Below, piece by piece: positions 33,074-44,209 of a DNA stretch of 64,000 nucleotides. The first letter of the stretch is position 1. Each line of letters opens with the position of its first letter. Below the pieces are notes generated by a model, which searched no databases, had not been told where the DNA came from, and saw only the letters and a program-made list of their open reading frames with translations. Made by a program: the position numbers and the translations under genes. Source of the DNA: Costus lasius (taxonomy: Eukaryota > Streptophyta > Magnoliopsida > Zingiberales > Costaceae); assembly GCA_027563935.2 (NCBI GenBank), contig CM050449.1:58917949-58981948 (forward strand), written 5' to 3'.

Positions 33074-36000
33074 ATTGTACTCCGGCAGAGCTGCTGAATA
33101 TGCTCTTGACTACTGAGGAGACTCTGAAGGGAAAGCCTTCAACCTCTGTCTTAATGGTTCCTTCTAGGAACAAGAAGAAGGGGAAGAAGGGCAAAGCCCT
33201 AGTCAAGAACTACAACAAGGCTCTGAAACAGAAGGTCAAGCGGTCGAAGGAATACAGATGTTTCCACTGTGGCCAGCTGGGTCACTAGAAAAAGGACTAT
33301 AAAGCGCTCCAAGGAGACAAGAAGGGAAGCATCGCTTCTGGCTCAGGTATTTATGTGACTGAGGTCATGTTTTCTTCTTCTATTTCATGGGTGTTGGACA
33401 CTGCATGTGGAGTTCACATTTGTTCAAATGTACAGGAACTCAAGAGAAGAAGACAGGTGGGACAGCATGAGGTGGACCTACGAGTTGGAAACGGGGCACG
33501 GGTTGCGGCTGTTGCTGTAGGAGACTATTTCATCTCTTTGCCATCTGGGCTTGTATTAGAACTAAACAGTTGTTACTTTGTTCCCAGCATTACTAAGAAT
33601 ATTATCTCTATTCCTGCTCTTGTCAGGAAGGGATTTTCCTTTGAATGCAATATTTCAAAGTGTGTTCTTTCTCTTGATAATATTGTTTATGCTACTGGTT
33701 CAATTAACAATGGGTTATTCATGTTGTACATGGAATGTTCTATACACAATATTGATAATAAGAAAGCCAAGTATGCTGATGACAGCACCTTGCTATGGCA
33801 TAGTCGTTTAGGCCATATTAACAAGAAGTGCATTAAGCGGTTGCATGATCATGGACTGCTGGGATCATTCTCCTATGAGGAGATTGATACATGCAAGGCT
33901 TGTTTAATGGGTAAAATGACGAAGCCACCTTTTCCTAACAAAGGTCAAAGGGCTTCAGGTTTACTTGACCTTATACACAGTGATGTGTGTGGGCCATTTA
34001 GTAAACATGCCAGAGGTGGCTATCAGTACTTCATTACCTTTACTGATGATTTCAGTAGATATGGGTATGTCTATCTGATGAGACATAAAAGTGAATCTTT
34101 TGACAAGTTCAAATAGTTCAAGAATGAAGTACAGAATCAGCTAGGCCAAAATATCAAGGCACTTCGTTCTGATCGAGGTGGAGAATACTTGAGTCATGCG
34201 TTTACTGACTATCTGAAGGAGTGTGGGATTATCTCACAGCTCACTCCGCCAGGAACACCGCAATGGAATGGTGTGTCCGAGAGGAGAAATAGAACGTTAC
34301 TTGATATGGTTCGTTCTATGGTGAGTCAGGCTACTCTTCCATATTCCTTTTGGGGATTTGCACTGGAAACAGCTGCAAAGGTACTAAACCGAGTGCCATC
34401 CAAGGCAGTTTCCAAGACTCCATATGAGTTATGGTATGGGAAACAGCCGAGCTTGACATTTATCAGGATCTGGGGCTGCGAGGCTTATGTCAAAAAGCTC
34501 GCCTCTGGGAAACTATAGAGCAGATCTGAAAAATGTAACTTTGTCGGTTACCCTAAGGAAACTAAGTGTTATTATTTCTTCGATCCCAAAGAGAACAAGG
34601 TGTTTGTTGCTCGGACGGCCATATTTCTTGAGAAGGAGTTTCTTCTGCAAGAGGCCAGTGGGAGAGAAATAAAACTGGATGAGAATTCAGAGGAAGGACA
34701 AAGTAGTCAAGCGCAGTTGGATGAGCCTGAGCCGGTAGAACAGGTTATTGAACAACCTGAGGCTCAGATATCACGGGAACCGCGAAGATCGGGAAGGATC
34801 CGTCGACAGCCTGAGCGCTATGACGGAGTCTACATCATTGATAATGATGAACCCCTTACTTATGCGGATGCGGTCAATGGACCGGAGTCAGCGAGATGGC
34901 TTGAAGCTATGCGCGCCGAGATGGACTCCATGTCAGATAACCAAGTCTGGGATTTGGTTGATCCGCCTCCGGGAGTGATCCCTATAGGCTGCAAATGGAT
35001 CTTCAAGAAGAAGATTGACATGGATGGTAACGTGGTTACCTATAAAGGCAGGCTAGTTGCGAAGGGTTTCAAACAAATCTACGGGATAGATTATGATGAA
35101 ACTTTCTCACCTGTAGCTATGTTTAAGTCTATTCGGATTCTTTTCGCGATAGCAGCATATTACGATTATGAGATCTGGCAAATGGATGTGAAGACAGCTT
35201 TCCTTAATGGAAATCTGGAAGAGGATGTGTATATGACACAACCTGAAGGTTTCACTAATCCATCAGATCGTCATAAAATATGCAAATTAAAGAAGTCTAT
35301 TTATGGACTTGAACAAGCATCAAGAAGCTGGAATATTCGTTTTGATGAATCAGTTAGTGAATTTGGTTTCATCAAGAACGAGGATGACCCGTGTGTATAT
35401 AAGAGGTTTAGTGGGAGCGTGATTACTTTCTTAGTCCTCTACGTCGATGACATCTTGATCATTGGAAATGATATTCCTGAAATGCATGTGGTTAAGGCAT
35501 GGTTAAGGAAATGTTTCCAAATGAAAGATTTAGGAGAAGCAGCCTATGTATTAGGTGTGAAGATCTACAGGGATAGATCTAAGAGGCTTCTCGGGTTGTG
35601 CCAGAGTACTTACATCGATAAAGTCCTGGAAAGATTTCATTTAGAGAATTCTAAAAGAGGATATCTTCCAGTCAGACATGGTCTGAATCTTTCGAAGAGT
35701 CAGTGTCCACAAACACAGACTGAGAAAGATGAAATGGACAATACGCCTTATGTTTCGGCTATTGGGTCCATTATGTATGCGATGTTGTGTACTCGCCCAG
35801 ACGTCGCTTACGGGTTAAGCGTGACCAGTCGGTTCCAAAGTAATCCAGGCATGGCGCACTAGATTGCAGTCAAGAACATTTTAAAATATCTGCGAAGGAC
35901 CAAAGATATGTTCTTGATGTATGGTGGTCAGGAAGAACTCAGTATTGAAGGATATACTGACGCTTCATTCCAGTCTAACCAGGATGATTTCCGATCGCAA

Positions 36001-36423
36001 TCAGGCTATGTTTTTAGCTTGAATGGAGGAGCGGTGGTGTGGAAGAGTTTCAAACAGTCAACTGTTGCTGATTCCACAACAGAAGCCGAGTATGTTGCAG
36101 CCTCGGAAGCATCCAAGGAGGCAGTATGGATTCGTAAGTTCGTTCAGGAACTTGGTGTTGTTCCTTCGAGTGCAGATCCTTTGGTTATCTTCTGTGATAA
36201 CACTGGAGCAATAGCACAGGCAAAGGAACCACGGTCGCACCAGAAGTCCAAGCACATACAGAGACGGTTTCATTTGATCAGGGAGATCATTGATCGTGGC
36301 GAGATCAAAGTCTGCAAGGTACATACAGATGACAATCTGGCAGACCCGCTTACTAAGCCTCTGGCGCAGCAAAAGCATGTGAAGCATTGTAATAATATGG
36401 GTTTGAGATTTCTCAACCATTAG
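33074..36423 (+). pseudogene. Element C gag-pol, main part (four in-frame stops)
   Basis: This continues the C frame from 8942: end of gag, knuckle, protease (LDTACG), integrase (SDRGGEYLS; NGVSERRNRT), reverse transcriptase (LYVDDILIIGND) and RNase H to the stop at 36421-36423. There is no frameshift over 1116 codons, but four TAG stops occur at 33286-33288, 34114-34116, 34516-34518 and 35860-35862. The first and last replace Trp (TGG), the other two replace Glu (GAG). The last Cys of the knuckle is Tyr (TAT at 33298-33300). The element is dead but recently so, given its high similarity to E and F. Confidence 0.93.
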
Positions 36424-36430
36424 ATTAAGT

Positions 36431-36443
36431 GCAAGTGGGAGAT
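36431..36443 (+). promoter_or_regulatory. Polypurine tract of element C
   Basis: GCAAGTGGGAGAT lies between the C stop codon and the remaining 3' LTR. Confidence 0.85.
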
Positions 36444-36643
36444 TGTTGGGGTATGCCCTTAAGGCTAATGTTTGAGGCCTTGGGATTGTATTAGTATCAT
36501 GTAATATAAACTTTTATGTTTATAAAGGCATGGTTGTTATTCCGCTAGAGGCTATGCGATCCTTTTAGAAACCCTAGATTCCGCTAGAGTTTTTGTTGCG
36601 CCTCCTATCAGGGTTTCGCCCCCCTTTTTGGGGACTCCTTTCA
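36444..36643 (+). mobile_element. 3' LTR of element C with a large internal deletion
   Basis: Only 200 bp remain. The left part (36444-36540) matches the start of the LTR at 940-1036, and the right part (36549-36643) matches 2512-2606 without a difference that I can see. About 1.47 kb is missing. At the junction is CCGCTAGAG, a copy of sequence found about 45 bp downstream. TSD GCACT follows at 36644-36648, the same as beside 940-2606. Confidence 0.88.
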
Positions 36644-37837
36644 GCACTGCTAGGTGCCACTCACTGCTTGTGATGACCTCTGGTCAGCACTGCCAGCGTC
36701 AGAGGAACCTACAGGGTCGCACACCTTGATACTTGAGTTCTCGTATTGATCGGGAAGCCTTATGATCGAGTTATTGGATAACTCGGATCTAATTGGGAGA
36801 TTTCATCAGCGCCAATGGGCCTGATGAGATGGAAGAATGTTATTGGAGCCAAACTTCATTTTTGGCAGGTTGACCCGTATTTGACCATGGTTGGTCACAT
36901 TTGGATTAGGGTTGCATTGGATTGGATCCAAGTGCTTAATCAACCCATGTAATGAAGTTTGGGCTAGCTCATTATCCAATGAGGCCCAATGACAAGTTCT
37001 CATGAAGAGATGAGAGGCTAAAAGGGTATAATGGGGAGAAACATGAACCATTAGGCGCCTAGGGGCATAATGGGGTCATGTTGGCGCCTTTGCTTCATTA
37101 TGGAAGTAAAGGGCGCCTCCCCTCTCTTGCTATGATGGAATGAATGCCTTTATGGCATTGCTTGAGGCGCAAGGCAAGGCCTTGGCGCACAAGGAAAGGC
37201 GTGGGAACAGAAGGAAAGGTTGAATGAGAATTATGGAAATGTCTTGGAGACTTTCCTTGTCTCAAACCTCCTCATCCTAGCCCTACACTTGTCATGATCC
37301 TAGCCATTACCCTAACCGCCTCTTGCCCTATAAATGTGACCCTAGTCGCCCCCTCTTACGTGTAATCAATCCTTGAAGGCGTGAACACAAGGAGAGGGGC
37401 GAGTGCTTGGAGCAAGGGCGCATCTTCCATAACCGCAAGCCTCTTCCTCCTTTCCTCTTGGCACAAAGAGACCTAGGGCTTGGCGGCTTGGGTAGTTTTC
37501 CCTCTTCACTTGGCGCATCTATTTCTCTAGGTGGCGCAAGAGAAGTAAAACATCTTCCTAAGGCTTGGATCTTCTTCCCGAGGCTAGCACTGGGCGTGGA
37601 AGAAGAGAACTCAAGAGATCCGTGTGTGCGAGACTACAGAGGGCGCACACTTGGACGCCTACATCGGCATCGCTCCATATTTCTCCTAAGGTACTTACTA
37701 ACTCATCGTGTCGACTCCCTTGCTTGCGATCTTCACTGGGTTTTTGGGACCGGCCTGTTTAGGGGACATTCTTCCGCTGCGTAAAATGTATGTCTACAAC
37801 TCTGAAAATTGTAAAATGTCCCCGGGGTTTCCCAACA
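36644..37837 (+). mobile_element. Right part of the D1-type copia LTR (copy in R2)
   Basis: It matches 2607-3801, including the TATAAAT (37329-37335) and the 3' end TTTCCCAACA. Confidence 0.8.
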
Positions 37838-37842
37838 AGCAC

Positions 37843-39477
37843 CACCTCCAAGGTCTAAGCGCCAATGATGAAGAAGGGAAGAGGAGATTGTCGCCAAGAG
37901 CTTCCTTCACTTGTGCCGATAAGAGGAAAGGAAGAAGACTCTTGCGGCTAGGGTTTGATGGAAGAAGAAGCTTGCGCCAGTAGCCCTTGCTCTCACCCCT
38001 CTTTGTGTTCATGCCTCCAAGCAATTGTCCACTAGAGAGGGGGCGGCTAGGGCTACTTTTATAGGGCAAGAGGCGGTAAGGGCAATGGCTAGGATCATGA
38101 CAAGTGTATGGCTAGGATGAGGAGGTTTGAGGCAAGGAAAGTCTCAAATACTTTACCATAAACCTCATTCAACCTATCCATAATTCCCAAGCACCATATC
38201 AGCCCAAGACATGCCTTAAAGGCATTCATACTATCAAGGGAACAAAGGCGCAATTTGCTTCCATAATGAAGCAAATTTGCCCACTCCACCCCATTATATC
38301 CCTAGGTGCCAATAGGGTGGAGATTTCTCTCCATTATACCCTTTAAGCCCATTGCCTCTTCATGACAACTTATTATTGGGCCTCATTGGATAATGAGCTA
38401 GCCCAAACTTCATTACATGGGTTGATTAAGCAATTGGATCCAATCCAATGCAACCCTAATCCAAATGTGACCAACCATGGTCAAATATGGGTCAACCTGC
38501 CAAAAATGAAGTTTGGCTCCAATAACATTCTTCCATCTCATCATGCCCATTGGCGTGGATGAAATCTCCCAAATAGATCTGAGCTATCCAATAACTGAAT
38601 CAAAAGGCTTCCTGATCAATACGAGAACTCAAGTATCAAGGTGTGCGACCTTGTAGGTTCCTCTAACGCTGGCAGTGCTGACCAAAGGTCACCACAAGCA
38701 GTGAGTGGCACCTAGCAGTGCATTGTTGCTACCCAGCTCATTGGAATGGATATCGACATTGACATCCCCATCATCGTGACTAGGTACAGATACATTACAA
38801 TCTCTTTGCCGAACTGATATCCGATTGGACAAGTGTGTCACCACTTGTTTTTCACCCAATCACATGGCTATGACTAAATCAGTTTCTCACCTGGGTATGG
38901 CCATACACTTTCAGTCATAGAACTATAGAGGAGCTCCGTGGATATCAAGCTTCCCTTAGGAAAGGGTAAATCCTTTGTCTGTCTATTGACCTTCTCATAT
39001 GGGTCGTGGCATGCTCAATGACAACCGTTATTACCGCCCAACTATGGTGAGGTGTTAGGTTATATCAAAGCATGTCCCTAACCATATGGAATGGCCAATG
39101 ACCTCAAGTTAAGTGATCAATGCATCTTCTATCACTTGTTGGGATAACTCATGACACCAACTCATAACCTCACAGTGGGTCTGTCCAGTATATCTACCAT
39201 TAATATACCCATATGTCTGTGTTAGCACCTCGTGCCTAACCAGCTCATATACCAGTCTCACAAGTACTAGACCTATCCCATATCCACTTAGGTACATCGA
39301 CTTGGGAAAATCATTTGAGCACAAATCCAATCTGTCTCCAGGGACATTATCATGTAAGTACATAATCGCAAATGTAAAAAAACATAGATAATGACAATGC
39401 CAGAAAGATATATAAATATCAAAGTCAAGTAGTACAATAATGGACCAATACTAGGTCCTAGGGCATATACACCAACA
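37843..39477 (-). mobile_element. Inverted D-type LTR D2 (copy in R2)
   Basis: It matches 3807-5429, with a 12-bp stretch near 39242-39253 absent from copy 1. The LTR start TGTTGGTG is read on the minus strand at 39477. Confidence 0.75.
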
Positions 39478-41287
39478 ATCGAATCACTGAGACCTTGTTT
39501 GCCAAGTACCGAATAATCAATTTTTCACTAGCTAGGCAATCCGAATATGTCGTAACTAACGATCGAAAAAATGCACAGAAAATTATCAGAGAAGGAAACT
39601 GGACTAGAGGTTCATCCACCTTAATTCTAATGACTAGAAGGAAATAAAAACTGTCAGTCAATTTTCATTACGATAAAGATTTAATTTACTTCATAAAAGG
39701 ATCATCTCGCTCTCGCGCAGATAATCATACAAAAGACCAATCCTCACTCTCGTGCAAGGTCGATCCAATGCTGAAAATAAGTAAATAATTGAACAAAGAA
39801 CTCAAGGATCACTCTTGTGCATCCGAATTCTAAGTCAAACATCTGATGTGGAAACTCAAGGATCACTCTTGTGCATCCTGAGACTCATCACAAGTTCTAC
39901 TAAAGGTTCTCCAGTGATTAGAAATTTAATCTCTTATAATTTCAAATCAAACCTAACACATTAACTCAATCCAAAGAATCAGAAAATCAACATGGCAATA
40001 TAATCACTAAAAATCAAAATTCAAGGAACAAACCTACTAATCTCTTACGATAAGTTCCAAACTCAATGATTTTTAGGGTTCCAAATTTCACAATCAACCT
40101 CCCAGTCTATTTTGCAAAACTCTAAAACATGTTGATATTTATAAAACTAAAGAGAATTGAAGGAAAGTCATCACATAAGCAGAATTATCATAACAAAATT
40201 ATCATGACAAAAATAATCAATGTCTAGTCATTAAGAAATTAAGGGAATTACACCCCCATGTCCCATAAGAAAATTAAGCTAGCATGGTGAAAAGATTACA
40301 ATAAACCATAGATCAAATGATCAGAATTGAAAAGGGAAGAAATTACAGAGGACAGTGTTATAATCAAAAGTATAGCACCATGATAGGCTGGAAACGCGAT
40401 GAATAGTGGCGTCACCCACTGTTTCGTTGATTCCTCCCTCAATCGGGCTCCTTTCGATCTGAAACTTCTGGGGTATCTTTTCCCTCACCAGGCAAAGCTT
40501 CTTTTCAAATTTTGTGGCCAGAGATGGTCTGTGGGCTCAGAATTGATGAACCCTAGTGCGGCGGCAATTCCCTGAAATTCTCTATGAATACGTGATAAAA
40601 ATTCTTTCTCTTGCTTCGAATATCTTCCCCTCCTAATGCTGAGTCTTTCCCTTTTTATGGATCATCAATTGGTGCCCTAGAGACTGAGAAATCATCTTTT
40701 TAAATTTCCGGTAAAAAAATCAAGATTCTGGGCGCAAATTACGGTACCGTGATGGATTTTATGGTTGTGCCGTAATTCCTGCTAAATATTCTGTATGGAA
40801 TCTGTCCCAAATTACGGCACTATGATGTATATTACAGTAGTGCCGTAATTGCTTCTGAAATCTCTGAACTCTCGGTAAAGAATTGGACTGAAATTACGGC
40901 ACCGTAATGAAAATTACGGTAGTGCTGTAATTTACCAAAAACTTCTAGAATCAAGCCACCGTGAAAAATGTTACGGCAGTGTCTTAATTAGTCATTACCG
41001 CCATAAAATTCATTACGGCGCTGCCATAATTTCGCTAGAAAACGTGTTTTGACTTGAAATTTGATGTGAAGTCTCATCCTGGTGATTAGAATTCGTCCAT
41101 GCATCTAGATTGCTCAAAAACTCGTGATAATAATGCCCTTTTTACCTGAAATTGATCAAAAACTAAGAAAGGTGTAGATTCCGAAGTATTTGGCAAATAG
41201 GGTATAAAATTAAAGCAAAAGAGTAAGATTATGACTCAAAAGACTAGTTAATCAATACGAAAAATACTATGAAATTTAGAGTCATCA
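39478..41287 (-). mobile_element. Athila-type LTR, probable 3' LTR of the minus-strand gypsy derivative
   Basis: Noncoding and AT-rich. On the minus strand the border reads TGATGACTCTAAATTTC at 41287, like the start of the LTR at 45874 (TGATGAGTGCTATTTTT). It contains a hairpin array at 40729-41045 and is cut on the left by D2. The two LTRs are not near-identical, so they may come from different copies. Confidence 0.5.
40729..41045. repeat. Array of imperfect palindromes, copy in R2
   Basis: Same array as 6690-7015: repeated halves of type ATTACGGCACCGTAAT with complementary partners 20-40 bp away. Confidence 0.7.
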
Positions 41288-41427
41288 ACTACCATCAAAA
41301 TCATAGATAATCAATATGAATGGAGATAATCATGAACTTAGTGACACCAACACATATAGATGATAACACAAATAGATACTATACGTATAACACTTCACAC
41401 ATAACGCACATCATAGACTTATATCAC

Positions 41428-41662
41428 TAACACATATAAAACTTATCACTAACACATTAACACATAATACTAACACATAACAAAGTACATGGTAGCATAA
41501 CTAAAATGATAGGGAAAACCCCTACCCACGGCAAAGAACTGCGTAGTCTCCTATGTAGTTGAAAAAGTACATGAAGAGCAAAAGGAAAAGAAACAACTCA
41601 CTAAGGAAATGAAAGAAGCATAAAGGTGATCGCAGCAAGGCATAGAATAGGTAGAGTCACTG
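41428..41662. other. Noncoding stretch between Athila-type pseudogene and LTR
   Basis: AT-rich with repeated AACACATA motifs (41428-41480). It is part of the 3' untranslated region of the minus-strand gypsy derivative. Confidence 0.4.
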
Positions 41663-42893
41663 ATGCCTCGGGCGTAAGAACCGCTGTATCTCCTAGGTAG
41701 CCTCAGTGTGTGTGGCCTGCACGTGACCCTGACGCGCCTGCTCCACCTCGATCTCCCCTATGTGCTGTAAGAGGTCTTGAAACTCCAAAAGGGACTCATG
41801 CTGATCCTTGCGAATTACCTTCAAATATCCTTCTATGTTGGCATAGGCATTCACAGTGGAGGCAGAGGAACAGGGCTCAAAATGGCAGAGGGTATGGAAG
41901 GAAGGAGAGGGTGATGCTGTGTCCATGGGGATATCCTCATTGGCCAAAGGAAGCATGTGCTAGTTCCGCCACTCGTAGATGGTAGTGCGTGCAGGGTTCG
42001 GCAGAGGCATTGTAAAGTTTCTCCCACAAAAGAGGAGGCTAAAGGTGTCACGCTCATGGGTGATCATTTTCATAGCCTGGCATGACTCCAAGTCCATGTG
42101 CAAGTTGTCGCGCGCCTGCTCCACTCCATAGGGCTCGACGGCCAAAGCAATTGCGATGGGAGTAATAAGGCCACCGGATGCAATAACCCCCTTCTGGGCA
42201 CTGGCTAACTTCTGCAATTGCTTAATAAAATAAAAAGCGGTATTCAACTTGCAAGAGTGTACCATACACTAGAGAAAAAGTAGCTCCGTGGCGCGCATGA
42301 GACCATCGCTCTCCCCATGTGCAAATGTGGTCTGTGCCAACACTTGATGTATATAACGGAAGCATGGGTTGCTGACAAGAGTCGCCCGCGCCGTTCAGGA
42401 GATAAAAGGGCGCTATCCTAGGATAGACTCCTAGAAATCCTGATCGCTATACTCCTGTGGAGCCAAGCGAGTGCCGTCTTTCAGAAAATCATAAATCTAA
42501 TTGATTTGCGACAACGTGGGGATATGATCCTGATTCGCCAGCCGGAAGGAGACGGTACTGTTGTTGTCATCATCATGGATGTTCACGTCGACCTAGAGAG
42601 ATGACATGAACTCCAAGGTGATCGGCACATAAGTCGGCTATGCCGTCCGGAAAAATTGCTCCCAACCAATCTGCTGGAACATGAAGATGATGTCATCATG
42701 GAGCCTAGCGTAGAAATAATGTTACAATCAAGGTAACGGGTGTTGACAACCCGCCGGGACTCCAATAAATCATAAAGCGCCATCTGCGCGGCATCCCAGA
42801 AGATAATACTATATTGGTTCGGCTCCACCTCCACGGCGGGCCACTTGGAGGTAGATTGATAGGCCATCGTCTTCCTTTGACCAGACATGGCAA
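41663..42893 (-). pseudogene. Athila ORF-1-type protein, degenerate (minus strand)
   Basis: Broken frames on the minus strand give a protein related to the one at 47738-49258. Shared segments include VNTRYLD, ASGGLITPIAIAL (VMGGLITPLVVSL in the other copy), the LESCQAMK / IESCVAMK stretch and the MPLPNPARTTI / MPMPNFERTTM block. The first frame starts MSGQRKTMAYQS near 42888; at least one frameshift near 42700 and several stops interrupt it. These are features of the plant Athila ORF-1 / putative plant transposon protein families as I know them. The function is unknown; some authors describe it as env-like. Confidence 0.6.
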
Positions 42894-44189
42894 AGATCGG
42901 TGGTAAGCCGCTAAAACTCAGAAAAAGCGGTGGTGCAACGATCCTAGACCAAGAGGCGGCTAGAGAGTAGATATGGTGATTAGGGAGCAGCCACTATAGT
43001 AGAATGCTGGTAGCGGCAGAAGACCAGGAAAAACGGCGGCGGTAGCTAGAAAAGAGAACTGGTGGCGGCATAATCTGTTAACTCAGATTCCGAATTGTAA
43101 ACTCACAGATATAGAAATCTGGAGGTGCTAGAAGGCAGAAGGAACTGGCAGCTAGCATTGCAAAAGCCCAGGGACCCATCGGTGGCGAGATCTGGCAGAA
43201 AACGGCGAAGATCTACTTCAGGCGGTGAAATTCAGCGCGGGGACGAAATTGCGACTAGAGAGCCAGATCCGAGGGTCGCATAGAGAAGAAGAAGAGATCT
43301 GAAGCAATAGACAGCGGTGGCGAAGGATTCTGGAGAGCTTCGGGGCTGGAATTGATGGAAAGGGGTGGCGGCAGCGCTGGAACAGGTATGAACCTTAAGT
43401 TCTGCCGCCATGTCCCGTTTATAAGTGGGGCTCCAAAAATCAAGCATGGCCAGGATGATGATCACGGCAATGCCATGATGGGTTCGATGCAAGGGCGGCT
43501 TCAGGTGAATGGCCTAGCAAGGACATGGCATAGCCGTGATGGATTCAACGAAAAATTTGGAAGTTGTAATCACGGTAGTGATGGCGAACACTCCCGTGCC
43601 CTGATCAGCTCGGTGAAAAACCTTCCATCCATGATCACGGCCATGATGAGCAACATGGCACAGCTGTGCCTGCTTCGGCAAACCACCTTTGACATCGACG
43701 AGGCAATCACGGCTATGATAGCCATCACGTCTAGGCCGTGATCACTACAGCGACTTGCAAAAATTCCTGAAAAATCAGAAAAATTTGCCACAATTAGTAA
43801 GATTCTATTCAATGTATAAAACAATCAAAATTATGCCATGGGATATCACAAAAAAAAATCAAAACAATAATAACAAACCAACAAAACAAACAACCACAAA
43901 AATAAACAATATCAAAGTCTGTCTAAACAACACAACATAATAAAAGATAAACCCTTGGGATGCCTCCCAAGAAGCATTGGTTTAAGGTTAGCAGCTTGAC
44001 TAATGTCTGTGCCTCAGGTTACGTTCAATGGATAGGAGGCAGAAGAAATGGCATGTAAATGCCCCTTTCTTCTTCGCTCAAAAATCACACCTATAGAGAT
44101 GAGCAATAATAAAAATATGTGTACAGAATAAAAATTGATCTAATATATCAACTCAACTGTTTAGTCGATATTGACTATGGCTTGCTCCC
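42894..44189 (-). other. Internal noncoding region of the Athila-type derivative
   Basis: It has no supported gene. On the minus strand it contains CTTCTTGGGAGGCATCCCAA (43958-43977), a motif like TTGGGAGGCAACC that follows the integrase in the plus-strand Athila copy (46737-46749). Because the primer-binding site is only about 200 bp away, the whole gag-pol appears to be missing. Confidence 0.5.
43400..43745. repeat. Hairpin-type repeat cluster (ATCACGGC / GCCGTGAT)
   Basis: Repeated short complementary words such as ATCACGGCAATGCCATGAT, CATAGCCGTGAT and ATCACGGCTATGATAG spaced 20-60 bp apart. Confidence 0.6.
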
Positions 44190-44207
44190 TAGCAACGGAG
44201 CAAAAAA
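44190..44207 (-). promoter_or_regulatory. Degenerate Asp-tRNA primer-binding site of the Athila-type derivative
   Basis: On the minus strand it reads about TGCTCCGTTGCTAGGGA, close to TGGCGCCGTTGCCGGGGA, the Asp-tRNA site usual in Athila/Tat gypsy elements. It is followed on plus by the LTR border at 44210. Confidence 0.65.
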
Positions 44208-44209
44208 CT

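Larger units (their letters stand above)
36644..41427. repeat. Segmental duplication, copy 2 (R2)
   Basis: This 4784-bp direct repeat of 2607-7379 is about 99.4% identical by eye. Beyond 41427 the original flank continues (CTAACACATATAAAAC), whereas copy 1 switches to element C sequence. Copy 2 is therefore the arrangement with the intact right flank. Confidence 0.9.
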
